The notes below the pieces were generated by a model. It saw nothing but the letters and a program-made list of their open reading frames with translations. It did not search any database and was not told the origin of the DNA. Shown piece by piece: positions 22,905 to 34,700 of a stretch of 64,000 nt of DNA. Both the position numbers and the translations under genes were made by a program. The DNA lies in assembly GCA_950106755.1 (NCBI GenBank), contig OX467082.1, positions 9,610,001 to 9,674,000 on the forward strand. The letters run 5' to 3'. Positions within the stretch are counted from its first letter, which is position 1. Each line of letters opens with the position of its first letter. Source of the DNA: Climacium dendroides (Eukaryota > Streptophyta > Bryopsida > Hypnales > Climaciaceae).

Positions 22905-23160
22905 CATTTATCCCCTTCGACTTAGTTTTGACATCATGATGTTTACAATAGTGCATGCCTTTTATTATGTACTAATGGCTCATCATGTTTCCTATATGAA
23001 GTGCTTCTTAGGGAACAATGAGACATTAGGTAGTTCTTGTCATTTGAGTCTTTAGTACTATGAATTAATTCTTTATTTTTAAAATATCATATATACTCGA
23101 TCAGGGTTGCTAGCGTGCGAGCGTGCGAGTGTGAGCATATGAGTGTGTGAGCAGGAACAA
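22905..23160. repeat. Dispersed repeat copy with GC-rich GCGAG insert
   Basis: The stretch around 22,930-23,090 (catgatgtttac ... tcatttgagtctttagtact ... tttttaaaata) resembles 41,690-41,800 in the same orientation. In this copy a GC-rich segment starting AGGGTTGCTAGCGTGCGAGC follows tatactcgat. In the other copy a similar segment sits on the other side of tatactcgat and is inverted. The similarity is diverged, so the ends are approximate. Confidence 0.4.
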
Positions 23161-24182
23161 ATAAACATGAATTACCTATGACCATGGATTCATAAAATGA
23201 TTGAATCACCTATGACCGTGGTTCTTTAGAGGGTCGTGGCTGTATATTTTTTGGTATTTGTTGTAACCCTAATAATGGTGTAGGTTTAGGTTTATGGTGT
23301 AGGTTTAGGGATATATAAAGATTTGTTTGCTATCTATGTAGTGATGGTAATCAGTCTTCTGCAAGCTTTATTTCTGGTTAAACCACAATTTATGTCACTG
23401 AAGCTTTGGTGTACTTGTATTGTATTTCACACTGTCTTTTTCAACAAAAATCATTTCTGTGCAATTGTTTTTTTATTGAGGCTTCTATATTTTTTTAATG
23501 GAAGTGTTGGAGTAGTTGCCATTTATTTTAAATCTATATTTTTCTTTGAAAGTTTTGGTATAGTTTCTATTTTGGTAGACACCCTAGTATATAAGCTGTA
23601 GGGAGTCTGGATAGTTGTAATGTTCTTCGACATCTTTTTTTGGAAGCCCACATTTATAGTTTCAATTTTAATATGACATCCTATTCTTGATCATTCAAAA
23701 TCTACAGTACTTGTGTTTTTTTGACACCTTATATTTTGGAGAATAAGTTGTGTGCAATTGCAATTTTTTTTAAATACACTACAAAAACTTTTGATTACTT
23801 GTAATGTTATTGGACACCCTATATGGCTACAAAATGTTTAAATTAATCACATTCATGTAGTTGGAATGTTTTTTTAAACCCAATATTCCATAGTTTTGAA
23901 ATCTTTTCAAACCATGGTCATTGTGAATGTTTATTTCTCTTATAGGCTGTGTCTCTTTCATTGAGACACTTGAAATGATGAACTACTATGTATTCCCTTG
24001 TATTGTCATTCAAAAGTGTCAAATGTAAGACACTAAGGTTAGAATTAATTTGAATGCACAACTGCATATTGTAGAGCAAAAACGGTGATATACACACATA
24101 TAACCATACAACATACAAATCTAATCATAATCAAAATCAACACATATTGTTTAGACTCATAAGATACATCAATCTTATGAGT
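23161..24182. other. Intergenic AT-rich stretch downstream of the methyltransferase-like gene
   Basis: No supported feature. This holds whatever 3' UTR belongs to the minus-strand gene ending at 24,183. A 92-codon hydrophobic plus-strand frame at 23,323 has no recognisable family. Confidence 0.35.
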
Positions 24183-27100
24183 CTAAGTGGCAGTCGATTC
24201 TACTACAGAATCCCTGTCACTAGAAGAATCCGAAGTTTCTTCACCCTCTGAGGCCGATCCATCTATAAACTGCAAGACATTTAGCGCGTACAAAGGCTTT
24301 CGGCGTTTGGGTTCTGCAGTTCCAAACTCTGCAAATGCTGATGCTAACTGCGATGCATAAACTGGTAAGTCAAATGACTTCTCAGGACTAAGGAGAAGCC
24401 TTCGCCTTCTCTTAACTGCATCATCTGCCATCAATCTCGGACTGCTGCACATGCAAATGATTCACAATTAGATTATGACATCTTACATGTACTTAAGAAA
24501 CATTAGACTTTGAGGACTAAAGAAAACTTACTTACTAGGTCTATCACGACGAGGGAATTTCCGAGGTACAATTGTCATTGAATCTAGATCTTGTGACACT
24601 TGAACATCAGCAGCTTCGTTCATTCCAATTGGGGCAACAGGATTTATAGGAGTAATAGTCCTCTTCATAGGTTCAAGGAGATATTTGAAAATGTTCTCGT
24701 CTTTCTCCAACGCTAGAATATGGCGCCCTGTTCCGCGACAGGCCTTGATGGAGGCACCTGTGAAAACCAAAAGAAATTTCATTCAATAAGTGTTTAGGGT
24801 TGGTGTTGCATTTGAAGACTATATACAAACTTCATTTGAATTTCATACTTACCCGTTGACGCTGTGCAATCAAGAACAATGTCTCCCTCGTCAGTGGTAC
24901 CGTCAATGAGAAATGCCAATAGTCGAGCATCCTTTTCTCGAGCCCCACGCCACGGTTTTCCATTGATTTTATTCACCGATAGGGAATCTACTGTCGTATA
25001 GTTCATAAGCACATCATCTTGTTTAAGGTCCACTTTGGCTTGCTCCATTGCCTTTGATCACTTGAAGCAGAACTTTGATTTCCCTCTAGGACCAAGGTCT
25101 TTCACGAGAATGGTGATACCAAACTTCAAGGTCTACTAGTACAAAATTACAACTCACATTAAAAAAATGAATTAAAACTCAACCATGATAATGTTCCAAA
25201 AACTGTAAGGGATTTGGAAAATATTACCGTGCTCTTTTTGTCCACGGCCGATATTAGATGCATTCAATTCGTACATAGCCACTCCTTCTTCACAACTATT
25301 TTTTGAAATTTTGTACATAATCCCGCAATGGTGCTCTTTGCATCCACACTCCACGAATGGAAAACCACAATTGCACCATGGTCTTGCAAATGCTTCTCTG
25401 CAAATGCAAATGCCTGGAATATCATATTGTAATGGGGGTCTAAGTTCCACGCCGGTATAATATCTGCTGTCAATGAACACCCCGGCACCGGCAAATTCTC
25501 TTGGCAGTCAAAGACCATCAAGTCAAATCCGGGAAATTTGTTTACTTTCCCATCGTATTCCCTGTCTTTCTCTACCACCACCTACAATAGGAAATTTGGT
25601 ACCAATTAGTAGTTTCTAAGATGGAATTCTCATTCTGGACTTCTAAATGATTTCGTAAAGAACAAAAACAAGAAATCCTTACTTTTTGTAGGAAATCAAT
25701 AACCTCAGTGTAGCAATTCGGCCCAGGTTTTAGTTCATTTTCCATGATGTCTTCAATGGAGACATTTAGGATTAACTCCTCCGATGTTACCTCTTCATCG
25801 TCTGAAATGTGAACCAGCTGAGTCCCTTGGGTGACCATATCTTCATTGAAGTCTGGTAGGACTGCCTTCCTCTTCATTCCGCTTTGACTTCTTCCTACCA
25901 TCTCAGAGCTCTGGTCCACCGTTGATGATGTAGGAATAACGGGTCCACCTTCGTCTTTCTTCATCCCTTTCGCCTTAGCCTTTTCTTCCTTCTCTTTTTC
26001 CTTCTCCTTTTCCTTCTCTACCAACTTCGCCAAACGCTCTAACTCCTTCTTCTGTTTGTTCTCCAATGCAACTTTAAGCTTTGCTGCCTTCTTCCTATCA
26101 CTAGACTCCCTCTTCGAAATGGCCCTCCGTTTCTGGACATCGGTCATCCCTACGAACTCATCCACTTCCAAATCAATGGCACCAATACCCTCCAATGAGT
26201 TCTGGAGCTGTGATTCCGATGGATGTATGTACGAAATTGGGCAGTCAAGGTACCATCCACCACCACCAAGATGGGCCGTTGTATACGTCCTCAGTTGCAT
26301 GGAAGTGTACATGCAACTCGGGGAAGTACGGTCTAAGAAATTTGATAGGAATGTAGGGAAGTCTTTCTTCTCAATTGCACCTTTGCCCAGCAACTCAAAC
26401 TTGAAGTATCTATAGTTCCATTGTACAATGCAAAAAAGAAAAATCAAAACACATCACAGTATTGTTTAAACAGATTGTAAGATTTCATTTATACTAAGAA
26501 ATGCTTCAAATACACTTCATTAATTTATTTGCAATTTTAAAAAAAAAACGTCATCAAAAAACAAGACCAAAGGGAGCAAGAACTCTGTCCACAAACTTTG
26601 AATCATGTCATACAACTTTTCAACTCACACTATAAACTTCTTCAATTGTGCCTATAGTCCCCTTCGTTTTATAAGTATTCTTGCACGTCTACATTTTTGA
26701 CATACAATGAGATATTCTTCACTTCATTGTATGAAGTACAAAATAAATACAATGAACACTTAAGATTACTTAACACTTACCGAAAAAGAACTCTTCGCAC
26801 CGCTTGCTTGGACCCTTCATAGGCCTCAAAGTTGTCATTTTTCTTGAAATAATTTGCTCCTCTCAAGTGTGGTAAGAACCCTTGATCCCAAATCTTCTTT
26901 CTCCAACCTTCTAGGTAGTCCACCAAGGTATCTGGTTGCTCTGGTACGTCCATGTTCACAACGATATTGTCACCCTTCACAATACTGTCGAATTCCTTCA
27001 CGGCTGCATCTTCAATCTAAGAGACAAAGGTCTTGTAAGCTATGTCCAAAATATACAATGCAATGCAATTACTCCATGCACCTACACTTCAATTTTGTAA

Positions 27101-29651
27101 TAAGTAAAAAGTTCAAAGATTACAATACATGTATAAAACTGTATACACTTCTTTCAACGTTCCAATATTGAGCATGTTCTTAAAAAATAGGAAAATTGTT
27201 TTATCCTACCGTATGTATAAGCAGGGCAAAATGTTATTATTTTTTTCCTAAAGTCCTAGTCACTACTACATGCACTTGTAAAGGAAACAAGCTCTCACCC
27301 CAGCATACCAAACACATATGTTTAAAAATGGTGCAAGTAATATCTCAGACACTAGCCTCGGCGGAAAACACCTAGCATCACGTGATGGCCCAGATGAATT
27401 CCACCACTTCAAGAACTTTGTTTTATGTGTTGGTGTAGTGTTGCAAGTTGCAACCATTTGTAGCTTCTCCAGAGTCATCTCTGGAACCTCATTAGCACTC
27501 CAATGCCTTTCCACCTACAATTTGCAAATTTTTTGTTAGCCTCAAATGTCATTTTCAACAATAGGAGTCAAATTGTAGTTGCATATGCATAAGACACAAA
27601 CCTCTTGTAGGAACTCTGGCTTGAGAGTTGGATTGGCCACTGTAACAAGTTTCATCATCTTTATATTCAATTTCCCTATCTTCTCCCGTGCTCCAACTCT
27701 CATTGCATGTGCCACCCCTTCTGGCATGTTCTCTTCCTTAGGAGTGACTTCATGGTACTTCCGTACTACTCCATCTGCAGCTTGAGCTATTTCTTGCTGC
27801 AAAAATTACATGATAAATTAAATTACAAACAGCTTGAAAGCTCAAATTCAACCACATGACAACAAAACATGCATCCAGTAATTCATAATTCTTGAAGACG
27901 TCTCTTACCCGGAAAAGAAAACAAGTGAAGACCTGCACAGGCATAGTATACCAAGTCCTCTTCATCTTCATTGCATCACATAGTTTGAGTTCAGATGGCC
28001 TCAACATTTCCTTGAACTTGTCAATGGGAAGAAGTCCATACTTTTGGACTCTGTATAATGTGTGGACAAGATTAGTCTTCACATGTAAATCCTCCGTCGA
28101 CCTACAATTCATTTGATAAAATGGGTTAATTAAAGACTTGAAATACAAACATTAAAAAAAACATATGCAAATAAAGATAATAGACAATGCCATATTAAAA
28201 AGGAAAAAAAGACTTACTTGTTTATGTCATGCATTACATGCATGACCAACTCCGTCTTCCCCTTTGTGTTTAGGACAATGGAATCCACAGCACAGTGCCA
28301 ATCTACATCACCAAAGTGACGCCTCTTGATGTGGGTCATCCAAGAAATTAGCTGATGGTTTCCATCGCAAACGTAGAACTTCAAGTTCTTCATAAACCTG
28401 AGCTCGGGCACAGACTCTAAGTGCGAGGTAAAAATGGCATTTTTCTCTTTCCAAATAGGACCCCAAGCCTCCATCTCCTCTTCCATGAACTCCAAACTCT
28501 CCCCTCCTTCATTTGTTGTTGTCACATAAAACACTGCGGCTCCATCTCTATAGCCATTCACAAATTCATGCTCTAGTAACAATAGGTCACTTGCAAGAGT
28601 GGGCCTTACCATAGGCATGGCTACCATTCTACACAATGGTATTTGCAACTGAAACAGGTGGTCTGGCTTCATCCGCAAAGCTGCAATAGACTTTACAGCA
28701 TCTACCTTGTGATACTGTCGAAGGTCATCCTCCAGAAGGTCTTTAGACTCATCTTCTACAACATCCTTCCTTGCATCACCTACCCCGTACTCATGTTCAC
28801 CTTCATCTTCAGTTTCTTGTTCAATGTCTGGTTGCTCTGAAGCTTCGATTGCCTGAGTCTCAGGAATGGTTTCCTCTACCCAAAGGTTAGCTGTACCGTC
28901 TTGCATCTGAAAGTTCAAATATGAAAATGAAAGAATTAGAAAGGATTCCAACGAAGACAATGACCAACAGAATACTATGAACTCACTGTCAATTTCAAAC
29001 TACATTGGTAACTAATATGTCTACAATGAAGACCATCACAAACGAGCTTTGTGCAAAATTAATAATTGAAAATGATTCTAAAGTAACAATTTCAAAAACA
29101 CACCAAAATAACCAAATAAATTAATAAACCAATACAAGATACAACGGAGAAGTTTGTTACATGTCAATTTGAGACTGAACAAAGATCAATGAATACAACA
29201 TCTTCACTATGTGTAATTGTGCTCCATGTACAATCAAAAGTTTCATGAATTATAGGTGCATTGTCAGTAATAGAACTCTGCCTATTAGTGTTGTTTTTCC
29301 TCTGAACTCTCTAGAGAGTGCTCTACTGTCCTATGACTAAATGCATCCTTATTTTAAGGATTTGTCCAAATCTAGTGTAAAACAACACTAACATAGAATA
29401 ATGCACAATCTTTGGATCACTCACATGATTGAGGGCACGTTTCTTGTATACATCTACCAAATAATGTGCACTTATTGAGATTTGGAAAAACTTACCATTT
29501 CTTCTTCTCTTCGTTCTTCTTCTTCCGAACTACTGGAGACTTCCGTGGCCGTTGGTGATGGTGTCGAAATGTGAGAAGGTCCAGCCCCTGATAGCAACGG
29601 GGGATTTGGAGGACGGTCTCTTCCTGTCGATGTACTCCTCTGATGTCTTCC
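24183..29651 (-). CDS. ParB-like / beta-class DNA amino-methyltransferase-like protein, 11+ exons, possibly a recent pseudogene
   Basis: Exons: 29496-29651, 28218-28906, 27909-28101, 27602-27796, 27299-27514, 26781-27016, 25683-26409, 25228-25581, 24853-25132, 24532-24757, 24183-24443. All introns are GT-AG and phases join. No ATG opens the first listed exon, so an upstream exon is missing. About 1,180 residues: an S/E-rich start; a ParB/sulfiredoxin-like segment with RPTLASDLLLLEHEF and YVCDGNHQLISWM near residue 235; a K/E-rich coiled stretch near 680-720; then a methyltransferase-like end with FDLMVFDCQENLP near 824, HGAIVVFHSWS, and GDIVLDCTASTG joined across an intron to GASIKACRGTGRHILALEKD near 1005-1035. 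Order IV-VIII then X-I matches beta-class enzymes. Oddities: DPPY is replaced by DCQE, and TGA occurs in frame at 25264 and 25058. Splicing that skips both stops is conceivable but would remove part of the domain. Activity is therefore doubtful. Confidence 0.65.
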
Positions 29652-29941
29652 CTGCACATCCAATTAGACGACATAAAACGTCACTAATTTTATATCACTA
29701 TATTCTTTCCCAAATGACAATCACAAGATTTAATAAAACTAAAGAGAAAGTCATGAACACTAACATTACTTTTTCTTTGTTGAATAGTACCAACTTATCA
29801 AACCATATACATTATTGAATGTACAAATTCACTTCATCTACAACTGAACCTACTAGAAAAGAGCCCAAATGTACTTAAATTTTAGAAATTACTATAATAC
29901 CACACATTCAGAAAGAGTAAAAAATTTTATTGTCAAATGGA

Positions 29942-30013
29942 GGGGTCTATAGCTAACATGATTTTTTACAGTCACATCTGACGGTCCATGATGAAGAAAG
30001 TCCTACACCCCCC
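29942..30013 (-). repeat. Double-palindrome ~70-bp element, copy 1
   Basis: Read on the minus strand it has GGGGGGT at one end, ACCGTCAGATGTGACTGT in the centre and GACCCC at the other end. It is the most diverged of four copies and the only one in this orientation. Confidence 0.45.
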
Positions 30014-30316
30014 GTCATGGGATTATAGTTGCCGTAGTTTCTGTCGTCAGCATTCTTAAGGACATAATGCGAATAAACAACAACTTCTGTTTGGCCTTTT
30101 CAATTGAAGTAACCATAAACAAAAAGGCACTCTTACATATTAAATGCAAATTATAAAAAAAATTAAAAGACTCTCACATATCGAAAATGAAGGTCAAGGT
30201 AAACTCCTGAAACTTTAAGAAGACTTCAAAACTACAATCAAACGCTGCGCAATTAATACAAACGAGTCAAAGTTAAAATTAAAACCGAAATATTAAAACC
30301 CAAACATTAGAAGTTC

Positions 30317-30382
30317 GGGGGTCCAGGCAGCAACGGCAAATAGACCATCGGATCCGATAGTACATTCCCTAAACCACGACCC
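30317..30382 (+). repeat. Double-palindrome ~70-bp element, copy 2
   Basis: It starts GGGGGTCCAGG, has the perfect 12-bp palindrome ATCGGATCCGAT in the centre and ends in a degraded GACCC. Confidence 0.5.
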
Positions 30383-30683
30383 ACATATTTCAAGAATTCG
30401 GAACCTTATAAACCCACGCCAGCTATGGCATATGACAGCGGGGGATTTCGACCCAAACACCTTCAGCGTCGTTGGTTACGGCTCACAGCGTAGCAAAGCT
30501 GCAAAGGTAACCTCTAGCTTCCCTGCCATGTATCAAATCCCACTTTGGTCTTTCGGCTTTTGCCACCTATGCGTTCTACCTTCACAGCAAGTCAGCAACT
30601 TGGAGCCTTCAAAAGTCGACTAATGTAGAAACTTAGAAAAACTAGAACCTTTCTGAGAGAATCCAAGAATTATAGCAAAAGAA

Positions 30684-30756
30684 GGGGGTCCCGTTACCAC
30701 CAGGAAGGAGACCGTCGGATCTGACTGTCCGTTCACTGGACTGTCGTGGACCCCCC
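30684..30756 (+). repeat. Double-palindrome ~70-bp element, copy 3
   Basis: It starts GGGGGTCCC, has ACCGTCGGATCTGACTGTCC in the centre and ends GTGGACCCCCC, so the ends form an inverted repeat around a near-palindromic core. Confidence 0.55.
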
Positions 30757-31666
30757 AAAATGAGGCGGCTTCAGAATTCAATACTCTGTCTTTCCACTGG
30801 ACATATGTAGTTCAGCTGAAATTTGAAATCGTTCCACATTTTCAAAAAAACTCGCACACCTCAGACCTGAAGGTTGTTGAAGATCTCATTCAAGATCAGT
30901 TCACACTTCTTACTGCTTTCGGGAATTGGGATTCATTAAAGCATAGTTCGGGTTCAATAATACACATTAGTTTCACTCCCCGTTTGTGCATACTCCTGAA
31001 ACCACAATGAATTTCAAGAAAGAAGTAGTCCACGTAGGTAAAAAAATTTAAGTAGATTCAGCATTGCATTGCCCGTAACTGACGCAGTCAGGATTTTGTC
31101 CTCAGTCGAGCTCATGCATTCCCGCACAAGCGATCCAACTCACTCACCCATTGACTCAATAAATCCACGAGCGAGACTGAAAGAAATTCGTAAAGTTGAA
31201 CTAAGGGTATTATGATCGGGATTGAAATGCACACCGCACCTAAGATATTCACACCGCAACCAACAACTCAAAAGCTGAAGAGATTCAATCTTCACAGAAA
31301 ATGCGCATGTGCACCGAAAACTCAACACGCCCACACATACGCACCACCAGTATAGAACCGGTGCCAACCACGCGGGACGCTCGCTACAACGAATGACCAG
31401 GAGAAGACTCAAACTACCCATCACCGAGTTGGTGGACATAGGCAAACCTCAATATGTACATGAATTCAAGTTACGTGAACTGCCTTAGTCTTCGACACAT
31501 CTCCTGGAGTTCGGACCGTGCATCCTTACATTCAGCGGTTACGTCGACTACGATCTTTTCGCAGTAGTATAAATGAAAACTTCAAACAGTAATAAGTATC
31601 TTTGATCGGTATAGCAACAACAAGAAGATAAGAAGGACAATTGCGGCGATGACCGCACTCAAATTT

Positions 31667-31738
31667 GGGGGTCCAGGAGCGACTAATAGAGGAAGCGTTG
31701 GATCCGACTGTCTTCCCCGAAGACGCTAGAGGACCCCA
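31667..31738 (+). repeat. Double-palindrome ~70-bp element, copy 4
   Basis: It starts GGGGGTCCAGG, has GTTGGATCCGACTGTC in the centre and ends GAGGACCCC. End and core arrangement match copies 2 and 3. Confidence 0.55.
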
Positions 31739-34700
31739 ACATTTCAGTGGAGAATCGGAATGCACAAGGAGATGCACTGTCAGTTATTGTTCTGGAAACA
31801 GAAAAAAATGCAAAGCTGAACTTACCGTATGCACAGACGCCTGCTCTTGCGATGCAGGAGAGCTGGAGTCCAATCTCGCGCGAGAACGAGTGTGCCTCAT
31901 CGTGGAGCCAAGTTGTACGGTTTCCTGAAATTCCCACAACATAGCTGCAGTCGTCTCTTTCTCAGGTGCAAAAAGAATTCTTAAAAAACAAAAGACTAAG
32001 TGTCCATAGAGAGGGTTGCACAAGGGAAGGGTGTTGTGACGGTGACAGTGACGGTGACGCGGTGGATGATCTTTGATTGGTAACGAAAATATATTAATTT
32101 TTTACACGATGCGATATTAATTTAAGGACTAACCTTCATGCATCATGGTGGACACTCATTTTCTTGCTCAAAAGAAATTGACACAAGAATGATGAGGTTT
32201 CGATGTGCACACTTGCAAAATTTGAGAGAGCTTGCATCTACTCTCCACTGCATTGTTTACTATGAACGCAGGAGCATTCCAAAACTTACTGTGAACGCGT
32301 GAACTGAATTTTTACCAATCACCTAGTTCTGCTTTTCATCAACAGTTTTCTTTTTCAAGATCCTCTGTTCTAAAGCTGTAGATTCTCGGTTGTAATTGAA
32401 GAAACCTGCAGAAGCATCCAAAAACTGATGGTGGTAAGGTAGAAATTAATTAATGAAGGAAATTATCTCAACGCCATTTAGTTAATTCTCAGCGATTGTG
32501 GTTCATCGAATCTAAATTCGGTTCGGAGCGCTGTGAGTTTGAATTGGAGCGCTGTGCAAGAGAATCCCGGGACAGAATGAGCCCTCCAAGTCGGCCATTT
32601 GTGGTAAGCAGAACTGGCCATGCGAGATGAACGGAAAGCCGGGTTACGGTGCCAAATTGCGCGCTTTTTTTTTTACAGCTTGCCTACCCTGGAATCGGCT
32701 TACCCGGAGATAGGATCTAGCGGCTGGTAAAGCACCGCACGTCTTGCGGTGTCAGGTGTGTCCTCGGCGGCCCTTGAAAATCTGGAGGAGCAGTTTCTGA
32801 ACACCTGGCCAAGTTGGAAGACCATTGATGTTCCACAAGCTTACATAACATGCGCCGGAAGGCATTCACAAACTGCCTCACGTATAGTCAGAGCAATTTA
32901 TTCTACATACACTGTACTGTACAAGTTACGTCAACAAGTCAACAAGCTGATCGAGCAATTCCGAAGCCTCATGCATGCATGCCAACCAATGAGTTCATAG
33001 TTACGTACAATAGAAGGCGAGCCACTTGCGTGCAAAAGTCAGTAACTGATGGGCAATTGATCATCGACCGATCTGCGTGGCCGAGATCAATATATATTTC
33101 ACATTAACAGGCTTCGATGCTAATTCAACGTTGATAATTAGAATGAAAAATGGTACAACTGGAGTCTCTTATACTTTAAATAATGTCTACTTAATTTCCA
33201 ATCATTCTCTCATGAAAATGTCATCTGCGGAATCTACTCTAGACACCCTTGGGCCAGTGCTTTATAAAAAAGACAACACTGAAGGAATACTATTAACAAG
33301 AGTCTCCCAAAAATGGAGGACCCACATCTCGTTCATGTAAGCTGCAAATGAGACTCCATTCAAGTCCACAAAATCATGCACCCCATGAGGACAGACATGC
33401 AAAATAGAGAATTCAGGCCATTGCAACAAGTTCGGCACCAACGCACATTCCTGTAGTGTTTAACCCAGTCTCGGTCTTTTCCCTTCTTCTTTATGAAGGA
33501 AATAAAGAACATGAGTTTTTCTGTATTGTGATATTATGTTAACAAAATTTCTGGATTCAATGTGCTATCGTGAGGTTTTAGGTCTTTGTGACATCATCTA
33601 GAAATGGGAAAAGGCTGGTCCAAATCCATCACGCAGTGGGAGAAAAAGGGTCTTCGATAATAAATCGAATAAATGGATGCACCAAAAAATTGTTACACAA
33701 GGAGACATAAAATGAAGATATCGTGAATGAAATAAGCAAACAACATGACAAGGTTACAACAATGCGTGATTGAAAGCTTCACAGGACATTCCATGAAATA
33801 AAGCACTGAAAATACACATGTTGGAGGAGGGGATCGAAAGTACCTTGTCTGACACTCGTTGCACATAGGTCAATGAAACAATTCCAATGCTTGCAAATTG
33901 CGCAGTTGCCACCTGCACAAACAGACATCATTAATAGATGGTAACTGGTGACAGGAGACAAAATATAAATGAGAAAATTCTGCACGAACCACACAAATTT
34001 GTAGTCCCAAATTATCAAAGCCTGTTAACAATTTCGGAATACCATAACCGGACTGAGGGTGGTTGGTTATACATACTACTTTCTCTGTGTTACATCGACC
34101 AGCAAAACCAATGCCAGACTTCCGTTGATGGCCCAACCAAAACACTTCACCTCTCGAAGCCACTGTACGCGTTACATTTTAGTTCCCAACCAGGCCACAT
34201 TTTGTGAATAATCAGACAAGGGATCCAATCTCTCCTCGCAAACCTTAACCACCCGACGGAACTAATTAAGGCACCATTCACGAACATGCATAAGATCATA
34301 GGTGTTCCAAGGATAGTAAACGTTGCGCAATCACCACCAAGAAAACGGATCGAGTGAAATATGAATTGAACCAACCAGCAGACGTGAACAAAGATGAGAA
34401 TTATGGCTAAAGCTACTAAAAATTTCTAACGAGATTGTACCTCTTTAGAGCAACAAATCCAAATGAAATCCACACAAGCTGAAGGCAAAGAAGCCACCAA
34501 ATGAACATCCAAACTCTCGACATTGAACCTGAATATAATTGAACCCGTAGAAAGCATTCTTGCCTAGTTGCAATTGAGTCTGATAATCTTTCCCCTGCAC
34601 ATATCATTCCAATGTAACGTCACCATGAAGCTCAAGTAAGAAAACATGCACTAATGCTCATAGTTCAGACTACATCCTGTACAAAAAATAAGTCGAATTC

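Noticed and set aside
25058..25266. Recoding of TGA as an amino acid across the window
   Set aside because: TAA and TAG interrupt other genes equally, and the intact Harbinger frame uses no internal TGA, so decay is simpler than an altered code.
33077..33340. An 87-codon frame (LTGFDANSTLIIRMKNGTTG) as a retrotransposon or enzyme fragment
   Set aside because: A vague resemblance to copia gag-pol linker regions was not backed by any catalytic motif.
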